This document shows, one piece after another, positions 25,149 through 33,283 of a DNA stretch of 43,701 nt. How positions within the stretch are numbered: position 1 is the first letter of the stretch; each line of letters begins with the position of its first letter. The translations under genes were made by a program, and so were the position numbers. The notes beneath the pieces are model-generated. The model did not search any database, had not been told where the DNA came from, and saw nothing but the letters and a program-made list of their open reading frames with translations. The DNA comes from Lutibacter sp. (GTDB lineage: Bacteria; Bacteroidota; Bacteroidia; Flavobacteriales; Flavobacteriaceae), in contig DAIDMK010000024.1 of NCBI GenBank assembly GCA_027449025.1, forward strand, positions 1 through 43,701. Reading direction: 5' to 3'.

Positions 25149-27260
25149 ATGAAAAAAACGATTATATTATTAACATTAATGATTGCTGTTATATCGTGCA
25201 GTCAAGACAAAAAAAACGCTTTAATGGAAAATGATCTATCCAACAACCCATTTTTAAAGGAAAGTACGCTTCCTTATCATGCTCCGGACTTTACTAAAAT
25301 TCAAAATAAACATTTTAAACCAGCATTGGTAGAGGCCATGAAACAACAGTCTAATGCAGTAAATCTAATTATTGAGAATGATGAAAAAACTACTTTTGAG
25401 AATACCATACTTGCCCTAGAAAAAAGTGGGGAAATGTTAGACAGGGTTGCTAATGTATTTAATTCTTTAACTGCAGCCAACACCAACGATACTTTAAAAA
25501 AAGTAGAATCTGAAATTGCTCCCTTAAAGGCAAAACATTATGATGAGATTTATTTAAATGATAAGTTATTTGCAAAAGTAAAGGACATTTACACAAATAG
25601 AGACAGCCTTAACTTGGATGCTGAGTCTTTTAAATTGGTAGAAAATTATTATGAAAAATTCACAATCGCAGGCGCTAATTTATCGAAGGAAGACAAAGTT
25701 GCTTTAAAAAATATTAATGAACAGCTAGCATCTTTAAGTACAACTTTTAATCAAACCTTGCTAGATGCAAATGAAGCGGCTACTATTGAAATTCATGATG
25801 TCAAAAAGCTTGCAGGACTTTCAAAAGAACAAATTGAAAATATTAAAGATAAAACCAAAGAAAACACTTGGCGATTAACAATTACCAATACTACGCAACA
25901 ATCTCAATTACAATATTTAGAAGATAGAGAAGTAAGAAAGCAATTATTTGAAGCTGGTTGGAATAGGACTAATGCAGGAAAATATGACACCAAGGAATTG
26001 GTTACTAAAATGGTTGAATTGCGTGCTCAAAAATCAAAATTATTAGGTTTTGATAATTTTGCTTCCTGGAGATTGCAAAACACGATGGCTAAAAATCCGC
26101 AAACAGTTTTGGATTTATTTGCGAAATTGGTTCCGGCAGCAACTTTAAAAGCTAAAAATGAGATAGGTGAAATTCAAAAAATGATAAATAGTCAAGGTAA
26201 AACTTTTGAGTTAGAACCTTGGGATTGGAATTTTTATGCCGAAAAAGTCAGAAAAGCTAAATACGATCTAGATGAAAGCGAAATTAAACCTTATTTTGAA
26301 CTAAATACAGTTTTAGAAAAAGGCGTTTTTTATGCAGCACAAAAATTATATGGGATCACTTTCAAAAAGAGAACTGATATTCCAACTTATCAAGATGATG
26401 TTGTAACCTATGAATTATTTGAAGAAGATGGCACGCCACTTGGTTTGTTTTATGGCGATTATTATGCTAGAAGTTCCAAAAGTGGAGGAGCATGGATGGA
26501 TAATTTTGTTACACAATCAACATTATATAACAAAAAACCAGTTATTTATAATGTAATGAATATTGCGAAACCTGCAGAAGGTGAACCAACTTATTTGTCA
26601 TTTGATGAAGTTGAAACCATGTTTCATGAATTTGGTCACGCATTGCACGGTTTTTTTGCAAGTCAGCATTATCCTAGTTTATCAGGTACTGCAGTTGCCA
26701 GAGATTTTGTGGAATTTCCTTCTCAATTCAATGAGCATTGGGCATTAAATTCGATTATTCTTGATAATTATGCTTTAAATTATAAAACTGGCGCTAAAAT
26801 TCCTCAAGAATTAATCACTAAAATTAAAAATTCAGGTTCGTTTAATCAAGGATATAGCTTAATTGAAGTTTTGGCTGCATCTAATTTAGACATGCTTTGG
26901 CACACCATTTCGGCTGATACGAAAATTACAGATGTAAATAAATTTGAAACCGGTGCGCTAAATTCAGTTCATTTATTAATGAAAGAAGTCCCAACAAGAT
27001 ATAGTTCTACCTATTTTGCGCATATTTTTAGCGGTGACTATTATGCAGGATATTATTCATATTTGTGGACAGAAGTTCTAAGTCATGATGCTTTTGACTA
27101 TTTTACAGAACATGGCGGTTTAACAAGAAAAAATGGACAACGCTACAGAGATATGGTTCTTTCAAGAGGAAATACATTAGAACTAGAAAAAATGTATAAA
27201 GATTTCAGAGGTTCAGCACCTAAAATTGAACCTATGATCAAAGCAAGAGGATTAAACTAA
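25149..27260 (+). CDS. M3 family metallopeptidase (peptidyl-dipeptidase Dcp type), lipoprotein
   Basis: A 703-residue zinc peptidase of family M3 that releases dipeptides or short peptides. The N-terminus is a lipoprotein signal: hydrophobic stretch followed by lipobox VISC with the acylated cysteine at residue 17, so the enzyme is envelope-anchored. The zinc site is HEFGH at 493-497, with the third ligand Glu about 522 in FVEFPSQFNEHW. The M3 C-terminal YYAGYYSYLWTEVLSHDAF block (near 640) is complete. The SDLxxNPFL...PYHAPDF region after the lipobox marks the Dcp branch. It is monocistronic: a terminator precedes it and about 400 bases separate it from the next gene. Confidence 0.93.
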   Translation: MKKTIILLTLMIAVISCSQDKKNALMENDLSNNPFLKESTLPYHAPDFTKIQNKHFKPALVEAMKQQSNAVNLIIENDEKTTFENTILALEKSGEMLDRVANVFNSLTAANTNDTLKKVESEIAPLKAKHYDEIYLNDKLFAKVKDIYTNRDSLNLDAESFKLVENYYEKFTIAGANLSKEDKVALKNINEQLASLSTTFNQTLLDANEAATIEIHDVKKLAGLSKEQIENIKDKTKENTWRLTITNTTQQSQLQYLEDREVRKQLFEAGWNRTNAGKYDTKELVTKMVELRAQKSKLLGFDNFASWRLQNTMAKNPQTVLDLFAKLVPAATLKAKNEIGEIQKMINSQGKTFELEPWDWNFYAEKVRKAKYDLDESEIKPYFELNTVLEKGVFYAAQKLYGITFKKRTDIPTYQDDVVTYELFEEDGTPLGLFYGDYYARSSKSGGAWMDNFVTQSTLYNKKPVIYNVMNIAKPAEGEPTYLSFDEVETMFHEFGHALHGFFASQHYPSLSGTAVARDFVEFPSQFNEHWALNSIILDNYALNYKTGAKIPQELITKIKNSGSFNQGYSLIEVLAASNLDMLWHTISADTKITDVNKFETGALNSVHLLMKEVPTRYSSTYFAHIFSGDYYAGYYSYLWTEVLSHDAFDYFTEHGGLTRKNGQRYRDMVLSRGNTLELEKMYKDFRGSAPKIEPMIKARGLN

Positions 27261-27337
27261 ATTGGGTCAATCAAAAAACAAAGTTAGTACCAATTTATCT
27301 ATAGCCTCCAAAATGGTTAAAACAGAGACAGATAATT

Positions 27338-27367
27338 TTGCACCACAAAGATATCTTTGTGGTGCAA
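27338..27367. repeat. Perfect 30-base palindrome
   Basis: TTGCACCACAAAGAT (27338-27352) is followed directly by its exact inverse complement ATCTTTGTGGTGCAA (27353-27367), centred on GATATC. The symmetry ends abruptly on both sides. No T-run follows on either strand, so it is not a standard intrinsic terminator. It could be a protein binding site, an mRNA 3'-end stabilising hairpin or a mobile-element relic. Confidence 0.85.
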
Positions 27368-27580
27368 CACAAAAAACCTTTATCAGATTCAATATTTTTG
27401 ATATAGAAATCTACTTCAATGGCTCAATACTCCATTTACAAAGGAATAATTGCCTCCAAAAAAATACATACAAGAGTTTTTTTTGAAAATTAAATAAAAT
27501 AACGAAATAAGACAGTAAAATAGTTAGATTTACTGTGTCTAAAATTTAATTAGCACAGAATTGTTAATAAAGATATAAGG

Positions 27581-27609
27581 AGTCTACCTTTTATGTAGAC
27601 TTTTTTTTT
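27581..27609 (+). terminator. Intrinsic terminator or attenuator before the TonB receptor gene
   Basis: AGTCTAC (27581-27587) pairs with GTAGACT (27595-27601) around a seven-base loop, and the stem is followed by T residues through 27609. It lies 320 bases after the peptidase stop and only 48 bases before the receptor ATG, so it could end a small RNA or 3' untranslated region, or work as an attenuator. Confidence 0.75.
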
Positions 27610-27657
27610 ATTTTTGAATACGATTAATTAATTATTATAAATTTAACATTAAATTTC

Positions 27658-30600
27658 ATGAAAAAACAATTATTATTTTCTATGCTAATTGCTGTGTTTT
27701 TTGTTGTAAGTGCCTTTTCGCAGGCAACAACTTCAAAAATTCAGGGAGTGGTAAGTGATGACACTCTTGCAGGATTATTTGGTGCAACCGTTGTTGCAAA
27801 ACACTTGCCGACAGGAACAATTTCTGGAACTATCACGTTAGAAAGCGGCAGGTATTCATTGCCAAACTTGCGGGTTGGCGGTCCTTACACAATAACTTTT
27901 AGCTATATAGGTTTCAAAACTATTGAATATATTGATGTATATTTAGAATTAGGTAAAGCTTTTGACATAGACGTTAATATGGAAAGTGAAAGTGAGCAAT
28001 TAGGAGAAGTAGTTATTACCAGCGGAAAAAACACTACTTTTAATAGTGATAGAACCGGGGCTGAAACAAGTGTAGGGAACAGGGAACTGACAAAATTACC
28101 AACAATTTCAAGATCTACTGCAGATTTTACACGTTTAGATCCTTCTGCATCGGGTGGTTCCTTTGGTGGTAGAAACGACCAATTTAATAACTTTACTTTA
28201 GATGGTTCTATTTTTAACAATCCATTTGGATTAGATGCTGCCACACCTGGTGGACAAACAGGTGCGCAACCAATATCATTAGATGCCATTGAACAGATTT
28301 CTGTTGCAACAGCACCTTACGACGTAACGTTATCGGGTTTCACAGGGGCTTCTGTAAATGCAGTTACTAAAAGTGGTACCAATAAAGTAACAGGAACTAT
28401 CTACGGTTTTTTTAGGAACCAAGATTTAACGGGTAGTAAAGTAAAAGGAGAAGATATATTTGTTCCAAAATTAGATCAAAACCAATATGGTATCAGTATT
28501 GGAGCACCTATTGTTAAGGACAAACTTTTTGTTTTCGCTAATTTCGAAGTTGATGAAAGAAGCGATTTAGGTCAAACTTGGTTGCCAAATAAAGGCACAG
28601 GTGCCATAAATGAATCAAGAGTTTTAGAATCCGATTTAAAAGCAGTACAATCCGCTTTACTCAATCTAGGATATGATCCAGGTTCTTACGAAGGATTTAC
28701 TCATGATTCAAACAGCACAAAAGGTATATTAAAATTTGATTGGAACGTGAATGAAAATAACCGTTTGGCAGTTATTTATAATTTTTTAGATGCGTCAAGT
28801 GATAAGACTGCACATCCAACGGCTATATCATATAGAGGTCCTAGCGCTCAAACTTTACAATTTGAAAATTCTGGGTACCAAATTAACAATAAATTGCAAT
28901 CATTTTTATTGGAGTTAAATTCTAAACTGGATGACAATGTATCAAATAAACTTCAAGTAGGTTATACACATTTTGACGATTTTAGAGTTCCGTTTTCTGA
29001 ACCTGCACCAGTGATTAATATTTATAAAGATGGTTCACCATATATTATTGCTGGACATGAACCATTCTCAATCAATAATACTTTAGACCAAAAAGTATTT
29101 CAATTAACGAACAATTTAAATATCAGCAAAGGAGACCATAACTATACCATTGGTTTTTCATTCGAAAAATTTCAATTTGAAAATTCGTTCAATTTAGCGG
29201 GTTATGATAATTTTACATATCCATATAGAGGTACATTTACAATACCAGGATTTGGAGGACCATACCCATCTGTACAGGATTTTTTAGATCTTTCTAATCC
29301 TGGTGGTGTTGTTGATACAAATATAACTTATGCTGAAAATGCATATAATAGTCGTAATGCAGCAGGAGCAGGTAATGACGGTGGTTGGAAATTAGCTGAA
29401 ACAAATGTTGGTCAATTGGCATTTTATTTGCAAGATGAGTGGAATATAAATGACGATTTTAAAATTTCTTATGGCGTTAGATTTGACAAACCATTGTATT
29501 TTGATACTTCTGAATTAATTCAGAAATACATAGACACTGATAATGGAGCAACAAGAGATAATAGCATTTTATATTACGATCCAGAAACAGGTGATGCAGT
29601 TACGTTAAACTCAACCAAAATGCCAAACAATCAATTCCTAATTTCACCAAGGCTAGGATTTAACTGGGATATGAATGGAGATAAAACAGTTCAGTTAAGA
29701 GGAGGGACAGGATTGTTTACAGGTCGTTTTCCTTTTGTTTGGCTGGGTAACCAAGTAAGCGGCGCAGATGATGGATATTTTCAAATTGTTGATCCAGACT
29801 TTAAATTTCCACAAGTATGGAGATCAAGTTTAGGATTGGATTACCAATTAGAAAACGGAGTTGTGCTTACCACAGATATATTTTACACGAAAGATTTAAA
29901 TGGTGCTCATGTGCAAAACTGGGGATTAAAAACACCGACAGGTACTTTAAATGGTGTTGATAATAGACCTGTTTATAATAATTCAGACAAAGGAGCGAAC
30001 AATGCTTATGTATTTACAAATTCCGATAAAGGAAGAACTTTGAATGTAAGTTTTAAAGCGCAAAAATCTTTTGAAAATGGTTTGTATGTAATGGCGGCTT
30101 ATAATTATTTAAACTCTAAAGACGTAAACTCCATTGAAGCAGAAATTACAGGAGATGCATTTGCATTTAATCCATCTTTAGGAAATTCAAATGATGCTAC
30201 ATTGGCTTATTCTAAATATGGTGATACACACCGTTTTATTGGTGTGGCTTCCAAAACTTGGCAATACGGTGCAAATGACCAATGGGGAACTTCACTTTCT
30301 GCATTTTTTGAATATGCCCAAGGAGGAAGATTTTCTTATACTTACGGTGGTGATATAAATAATGATGGGTCTTTTGTGAATGATTTAATTTATATTCCAA
30401 CTGCTCAAGAAATTAACAATATGTCATTTGACACTTCATTAGACACAGAAGCAAACCAAAGACAAGCTCTGGAATCATATATTCAACAAGATGATTATCT
30501 TAGTGGCAGAAGAGGAGATTATGCAGAACGTTATGGTGCTTTAGCTCCTTGGAGAGGGAAATGGGACATGAAATTTATTCAGGAATTGAAAGTTTCAAAA

Positions 30601-30828
30601 ACCAATTCTATACAATTTAGCATTGATATTTTAAATGTAGGCAATCTGATTAATTCAGATTGGGGATTGGTTCAAGAACCTAATGCAGTGCAACCAATTG
30701 GTGTAACTGTGGATGGAACCGGAACTCCAACCTATGCATTTAATCCAAATTTAAAGGATACTTTTGTTTATGATGCAGGTTTATTATCAAGATGGCAAAT
30801 GCAATTTGGATTGCGTTATTCATTCTAA
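27658..30828 (+). CDS. Oar-like TonB-dependent outer-membrane receptor
   Basis: A 1056-residue outer-membrane protein. A signal peptide (residues 1-21, ending AFSQ) is followed by a carboxypeptidase-regulatory-like beta-sandwich (about 25-112; QGVVSDDTLAGLFGATVVAK, then SGRYSLPNLRVGGPYTITFSYIGFK) and a plug domain (about 115-245) with FNNFTLDGSIFNNPFGLD and ISVATAPYDVTLSGFTGASVNAVTKSG. The rest is a 22-strand-type barrel ending in an aromatic residue (RYSF), the usual Bam signal. The SVNAVTKSGTN and AP-x-DV blocks match the Oar (adhesion-related) branch rather than SusC. No SusD partner follows. The ligand is unknown. A strong terminator follows. Confidence 0.9.
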   Translation: MKKQLLFSMLIAVFFVVSAFSQATTSKIQGVVSDDTLAGLFGATVVAKHLPTGTISGTITLESGRYSLPNLRVGGPYTITFSYIGFKTIEYIDVYLELGKAFDIDVNMESESEQLGEVVITSGKNTTFNSDRTGAETSVGNRELTKLPTISRSTADFTRLDPSASGGSFGGRNDQFNNFTLDGSIFNNPFGLDAATPGGQTGAQPISLDAIEQISVATAPYDVTLSGFTGASVNAVTKSGTNKVTGTIYGFFRNQDLTGSKVKGEDIFVPKLDQNQYGISIGAPIVKDKLFVFANFEVDERSDLGQTWLPNKGTGAINESRVLESDLKAVQSALLNLGYDPGSYEGFTHDSNSTKGILKFDWNVNENNRLAVIYNFLDASSDKTAHPTAISYRGPSAQTLQFENSGYQINNKLQSFLLELNSKLDDNVSNKLQVGYTHFDDFRVPFSEPAPVINIYKDGSPYIIAGHEPFSINNTLDQKVFQLTNNLNISKGDHNYTIGFSFEKFQFENSFNLAGYDNFTYPYRGTFTIPGFGGPYPSVQDFLDLSNPGGVVDTNITYAENAYNSRNAAGAGNDGGWKLAETNVGQLAFYLQDEWNINDDFKISYGVRFDKPLYFDTSELIQKYIDTDNGATRDNSILYYDPETGDAVTLNSTKMPNNQFLISPRLGFNWDMNGDKTVQLRGGTGLFTGRFPFVWLGNQVSGADDGYFQIVDPDFKFPQVWRSSLGLDYQLENGVVLTTDIFYTKDLNGAHVQNWGLKTPTGTLNGVDNRPVYNNSDKGANNAYVFTNSDKGRTLNVSFKAQKSFENGLYVMAAYNYLNSKDVNSIEAEITGDAFAFNPSLGNSNDATLAYSKYGDTHRFIGVASKTWQYGANDQWGTSLSAFFEYAQGGRFSYTYGGDINNDGSFVNDLIYIPTAQEINNMSFDTSLDTEANQRQALESYIQQDDYLSGRRGDYAERYGALAPWRGKWDMKFIQELKVSKTNSIQFSIDILNVGNLINSDWGLVQEPNAVQPIGVTVDGTGTPTYAFNPNLKDTFVYDAGLLSRWQMQFGLRYSF

Positions 30829-30849
30829 ATTTTAAATTTAATATATTTG

Positions 30850-30876
30850 AACCGCCCAAATTGGGCGGTTTTTTTT
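30850..30876 (+). terminator. Intrinsic terminator after the TonB receptor gene
   Basis: AACCGCCCAA (30850-30859) and TTGGGCGGTT (30861-30870) form a GC-rich stem followed by an eight-base T-run. It lies 22 bases after the receptor stop codon. Confidence 0.9.
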
Positions 30877-30994
30877 ATTTATATAACAGATGAAATGCTT
30901 ACAACAAATTAATCTAACAGAAAAAAAAGATTCTGAGCGTTCCATTTGTCAAATAAAAAACAACAAATAAAACGAGTATAACAAATTTTAATAA

Positions 30995-31059
30995 ACAAAG
31001 GAATGATTAATAGTGAACAGCATCTGTCACCGTTTAAAAATAAAATTTAAACAGATGAA
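30995..31059 (+). promoter_or_regulatory. Leader block with mini-ORF, shared with the second lpxD
   Basis: The 17 bases from 30995 (ACAAAGGAATGATTAAT) are identical to 41832-41848, and the last 24 or so bases before the start codon (AT-rich, ending TTAAACAGATGAA) also match with one or two differences. The block contains a 15-codon mini-ORF at 31003-31050 (MINSEQHLSPFKNKI) that ends four bases before the ATG of the DUF6495 gene. It may be a translated leader peptide or a duplicated translation-initiation region. Confidence 0.5.
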
Positions 31060-31525
31060 GTACAGACAATTAACCAAAGAACAGTTTTCGGAATTACATA
31101 AAGAGTTTGCTGAATTTTTGGCGACTCAGCAAATTGATGCAGAAGAGTGGAAAAAAATAAAAGAAGAAAAACCCTCTATGGCTGAAGAAGAATTAAATAT
31201 ATTTAGTGATGTTGTTTGGGAAAATGTTTTAATCAAAACGGAATATTTAGAGCATATTTCTGCAAACGACATTAATTTATTTAAATGTAATTCAGAAGAC
31301 ATAATTAGAATTTACATTAAGTTAAAGGACAAAAACAAAAATTTTTTAAGCACGAATGATTTCCAATGGTTTTTGAAAAATCCGCTAGATGATAGGTTTG
31401 AGTATTTTAGAGCTGAAAAAAAATATAAAAAACCACGAAATACAGAATTGTTTGAACTTATCGAAATGGGAAGTCAAATTTCAAAAGGAGAATTATTTAC
31501 GGCAATCAATCAATTAATTGCTTAA
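31055..31525 (+). CDS. DUF6495 family protein
   Basis: A 156-residue acidic, probably cytosolic protein. It begins MKYRQLTKEQFSELHKEF and carries the EFLATQQIDAEEWKKIKEEKP block that I associate with the flavobacterial DUF6495 family, whose role is unknown. I chose ATG 31055 rather than a GTG at 31013, because the family start is MKY and the extra 14 residues would overlap the mini-ORF leader. The mostly helical sequence has no signal peptide, membrane segment or catalytic motif that I can identify. Its 3' end overlaps the convergent sirtuin gene by 20 bases. Confidence 0.75.
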   Translation: MKYRQLTKEQFSELHKEFAEFLATQQIDAEEWKKIKEEKPSMAEEELNIFSDVVWENVLIKTEYLEHISANDINLFKCNSEDIIRIYIKLKDKNKNFLSTNDFQWFLKNPLDDRFEYFRAEKKYKKPRNTELFELIEMGSQISKGELFTAINQLIA

Positions 31526-32189
31526 CGACCTTAACAACACCAACTGAAGCTTTTTCTGCTAAAACAGTTAAATTTGTATATAGATTTTGTTGAATAGTTG
31601 GTTTTGGGTCAATAAAATAGATTGAAACGGTAGGCTTTGCACAATTGATTAAATGTGCTGCCGGGTACACTTGCATAGAGGTTCCAACTATAATCAAAAT
31701 ATCGGCATCTTGAGTGATTTCCAATGCCTTGTCAAACAGGGGTACGTTTTCTCCAAACCATACAATATGTGGTCTTAGCTGAGAATTTTCTTCACAAAAA
31801 TCACCTAAAATCAAATCCTTTTTCCAAGCATAAATCAAGTTTGGATTTATGGTGCTTCTTACTTTCAATAATTCACCATGTAAATGCAACACGTGAGAAC
31901 TTCCTGCGCGCTCGTGCAAGTCGTCAACATTTTGGGTGATAATGCTTACCGTATATTTTTTTTCTAATGTGGCCAATGCCTTATGCGCTTCATTTGGAAA
32001 AACTTCAAATAACTGAGCTCTTCGTTTGTTGTAAAAATCCAATACCTTTTCCTTATTTTTTCGCCATCCCATGGGAGAGGCAACTTCCATAACATCATGA
32101 CCTTCCCATAAACCATTAGAATCTCTAAAGGTATTAATCCCACTTTCTGCACTAATTCCCGCGCCCGTTAAAACAACTATTTTTTTCAT
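31506..32189 (-). CDS. cobB: NAD-dependent protein deacylase (sirtuin, CobB type)
   Basis: A 227-residue sirtuin. It removes acyl groups from protein lysines using NAD+. The NAD-binding start is LTGAGISAESGINTFRD, the QNVD motif lies at 86-89, the catalytic histidine is H104 in HLHGEL, and RPHIVWFGE and IVGTSMQVYPAA complete the Rossmann core. Tyr53 and Arg56 (YNKR) match the YxxR pair of class III enzymes that prefer succinyl/malonyl lysine, so desuccinylase activity is possible. The usual four zinc cysteines are missing; the region between H104 and RPH holds only C132. The length is normal, so this looks like a lineage feature, not damage. Confidence 0.92.
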   Translation of the reverse strand: MKKIVVLTGAGISAESGINTFRDSNGLWEGHDVMEVASPMGWRKNKEKVLDFYNKRRAQLFEVFPNEAHKALATLEKKYTVSIITQNVDDLHERAGSSHVLHLHGELLKVRSTINPNLIYAWKKDLILGDFCEENSQLRPHIVWFGENVPLFDKALEITQDADILIIVGTSMQVYPAAHLINCAKPTVSIYFIDPKPTIQQNLYTNLTVLAEKASVGVVKVVKQLID

Positions 32190-32217
32190 ATCTTTTAATT
32201 ATTCAAAAGTAAAATTT

Positions 32218-32225
32218 TATCTTTG
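32218..32225 (+). promoter_or_regulatory. -7 promoter box of the TrmH-type gene
   Basis: TATCTTTG matches TAnnTTTG and ends 18 bases before the ATG at 32244 in the short divergent gap with the sirtuin gene. Confidence 0.5.
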
Positions 32226-32243
32226 AAAAAACATCCAATTTAG

Positions 32244-32924
32244 ATGGTAGATTATAAATTTATTAAATATTTAGAGCAATTTGTATCAGAAAAGAGAAGA
32301 AATTTATTTAAAGAAGTTCTAGAAAATCGAACGCGACATTTTACAGTAGCCATTGAAGATATTTTTATGCCTCAAAATGCCAGTGCTGTGGTAAGAAGCT
32401 GTGATGTTTTTGGTTTACAGGATGTTCATATCATTGAAACTAAATATAAATTTTATGCATCAAACCATATTGCCAAAGGTGCCCAAAAATGGTTAGATTT
32501 TTCGGTTTATAAAGAAAAGGATAACAACAATACTTTAGATTGTATTGAAAATTTAAGATCAAAAGGATATAAAATCATTGCAACAACTCCACACAACGAT
32601 TCTTGTATGTTACAGGACTTTAATATTACCGAAAAAGCAGCATTCTTTTTTGGGGTAGAGAAGGCTGGACTTTCAAAAGATGTGATGGACAATGCTGACG
32701 GATTTTTAAAAATACCGATGGTTGGTTTTACTGAAAGTCTGAATATTTCTGTAGCAGCTGCCATCATTCTTCAAAATCTGACTGAAAAGCTAAAGAAATC
32801 TGAGGTGAAGTGGCAATTGACAGAAACTGAAAAAGACATAAAATACCAAGAGTGGATGGAGAAATCCATCAAAAGCATCAAAAAAATCAAGGAAAACTAT
32901 TATTCCAAAATTGCTATTCAATAA
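32244..32924 (+). CDS. TrmH family tRNA/rRNA 2'-O-methyltransferase
   Basis: A 226-residue SpoU/TrmH (SPOUT, trefoil-knot) methyltransferase. Motif 1 is NASAVVRSCDVFGLQDVHIIE with the catalytic arginine, motif 2 is FFFGVEKAGLSKDVMDNAD and motif 3 is IPMVGFTESLNISVAAAIIL. These are all in the order and spacing of the family. The sequence and the N-terminal helix EKRRNLFKEVLENRTRHFTVAIED resemble TrmH, which methylates G18 in the D-loop of tRNA, so that is the most likely target, but other SpoU members modify rRNA. The 3' end overlaps the convergent DUF4258-like gene by 11 bases. Confidence 0.88.
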   Translation: MVDYKFIKYLEQFVSEKRRNLFKEVLENRTRHFTVAIEDIFMPQNASAVVRSCDVFGLQDVHIIETKYKFYASNHIAKGAQKWLDFSVYKEKDNNNTLDCIENLRSKGYKIIATTPHNDSCMLQDFNITEKAAFFFGVEKAGLSKDVMDNADGFLKIPMVGFTESLNISVAAAIILQNLTEKLKKSEVKWQLTETEKDIKYQEWMEKSIKSIKKIKENYYSKIAIQ

Positions 32925-33282
32925 TAATTTTTTCAATAAAGGCAGTTGAATCGCAATTTTTAACCGTTAAAGTGATGTTTTTTAATTCTCTGCGTCCTTT
33001 TATATCGTATTGAATGCAGGTATCTAATTTAATTTTGTCCCAAATATTCACATTTCCCTTTTTTAAAATCCAAGAAATTTGAGCAGTATCAATTTGTTTT
33101 GTAAGGATGGAAGTTTTAACGGCTTCAGAATAAATATGTTTTTTTATACTGATATTTTTTAAAACTCGCGCGTTTGGGCCATAATCGAAAGTAGTTTCTT
33201 TTTTATCAAAAATGAAGAATACGGCAATAACCCCTATGGTCAATCCCACTAAAAAATAAGGCAAACGTTGTTTAAAAGTCAT
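32914..33282 (-). CDS. Small membrane-anchored DUF4258-like protein
   Basis: From ATG 33282 a protein of 122 residues: a short cytoplasmic start (MTFKQRLPYF), one membrane segment (about 8-26), then an envelope-exposed domain with FDYGPNARVLKNI, ISWILKKGNVN and ITLTVKNCDSTAFIEKI. I recall this pattern as DUF4258-annotated proteins next to alanine dehydrogenase in flavobacteria. The function is unknown. The gap to ald is one base, so it is cotranslated with ald. A start at 33324 would overlap ald by 41 bases and is less likely. Confidence 0.65.
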   Translation of the reverse strand: MTFKQRLPYFLVGLTIGVIAVFFIFDKKETTFDYGPNARVLKNISIKKHIYSEAVKTSILTKQIDTAQISWILKKGNVNIWDKIKLDTCIQYDIKGRRELKNITLTVKNCDSTAFIEKIIIE

Positions 33283-33283
33283 A

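Larger units (their letters stand above)
27261..27657. other. Structured intergenic region between peptidase and TonB receptor genes
   Basis: About 397 bases without a credible gene. It contains, in order: a perfect 30-base palindrome at 27338-27367, an imperfect hairpin with arms ACAGTAAA (27512-27519) and TTTACTGT (27529-27536), and a plus-strand intrinsic terminator at 27581-27609. A TATTTTTG box overlaps the end of the terminator T-run at 27609-27616, 42 bases before the receptor start. A 74-codon reading frame at 27262-27486 has no recognisable protein and spans the palindrome, so I do not call it. Confidence 0.6.

Noticed and set aside
27262-27486. 74-codon open reading frame after the peptidase gene
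   Set aside because: No recognisable protein, poor composition, and it runs through the 30-base palindrome; better explained as intergenic DNA.
31013-31054. GTG start for the DUF6495 gene
   Set aside because: The family start is MKY at 31055, and the extension falls inside the shared leader block.
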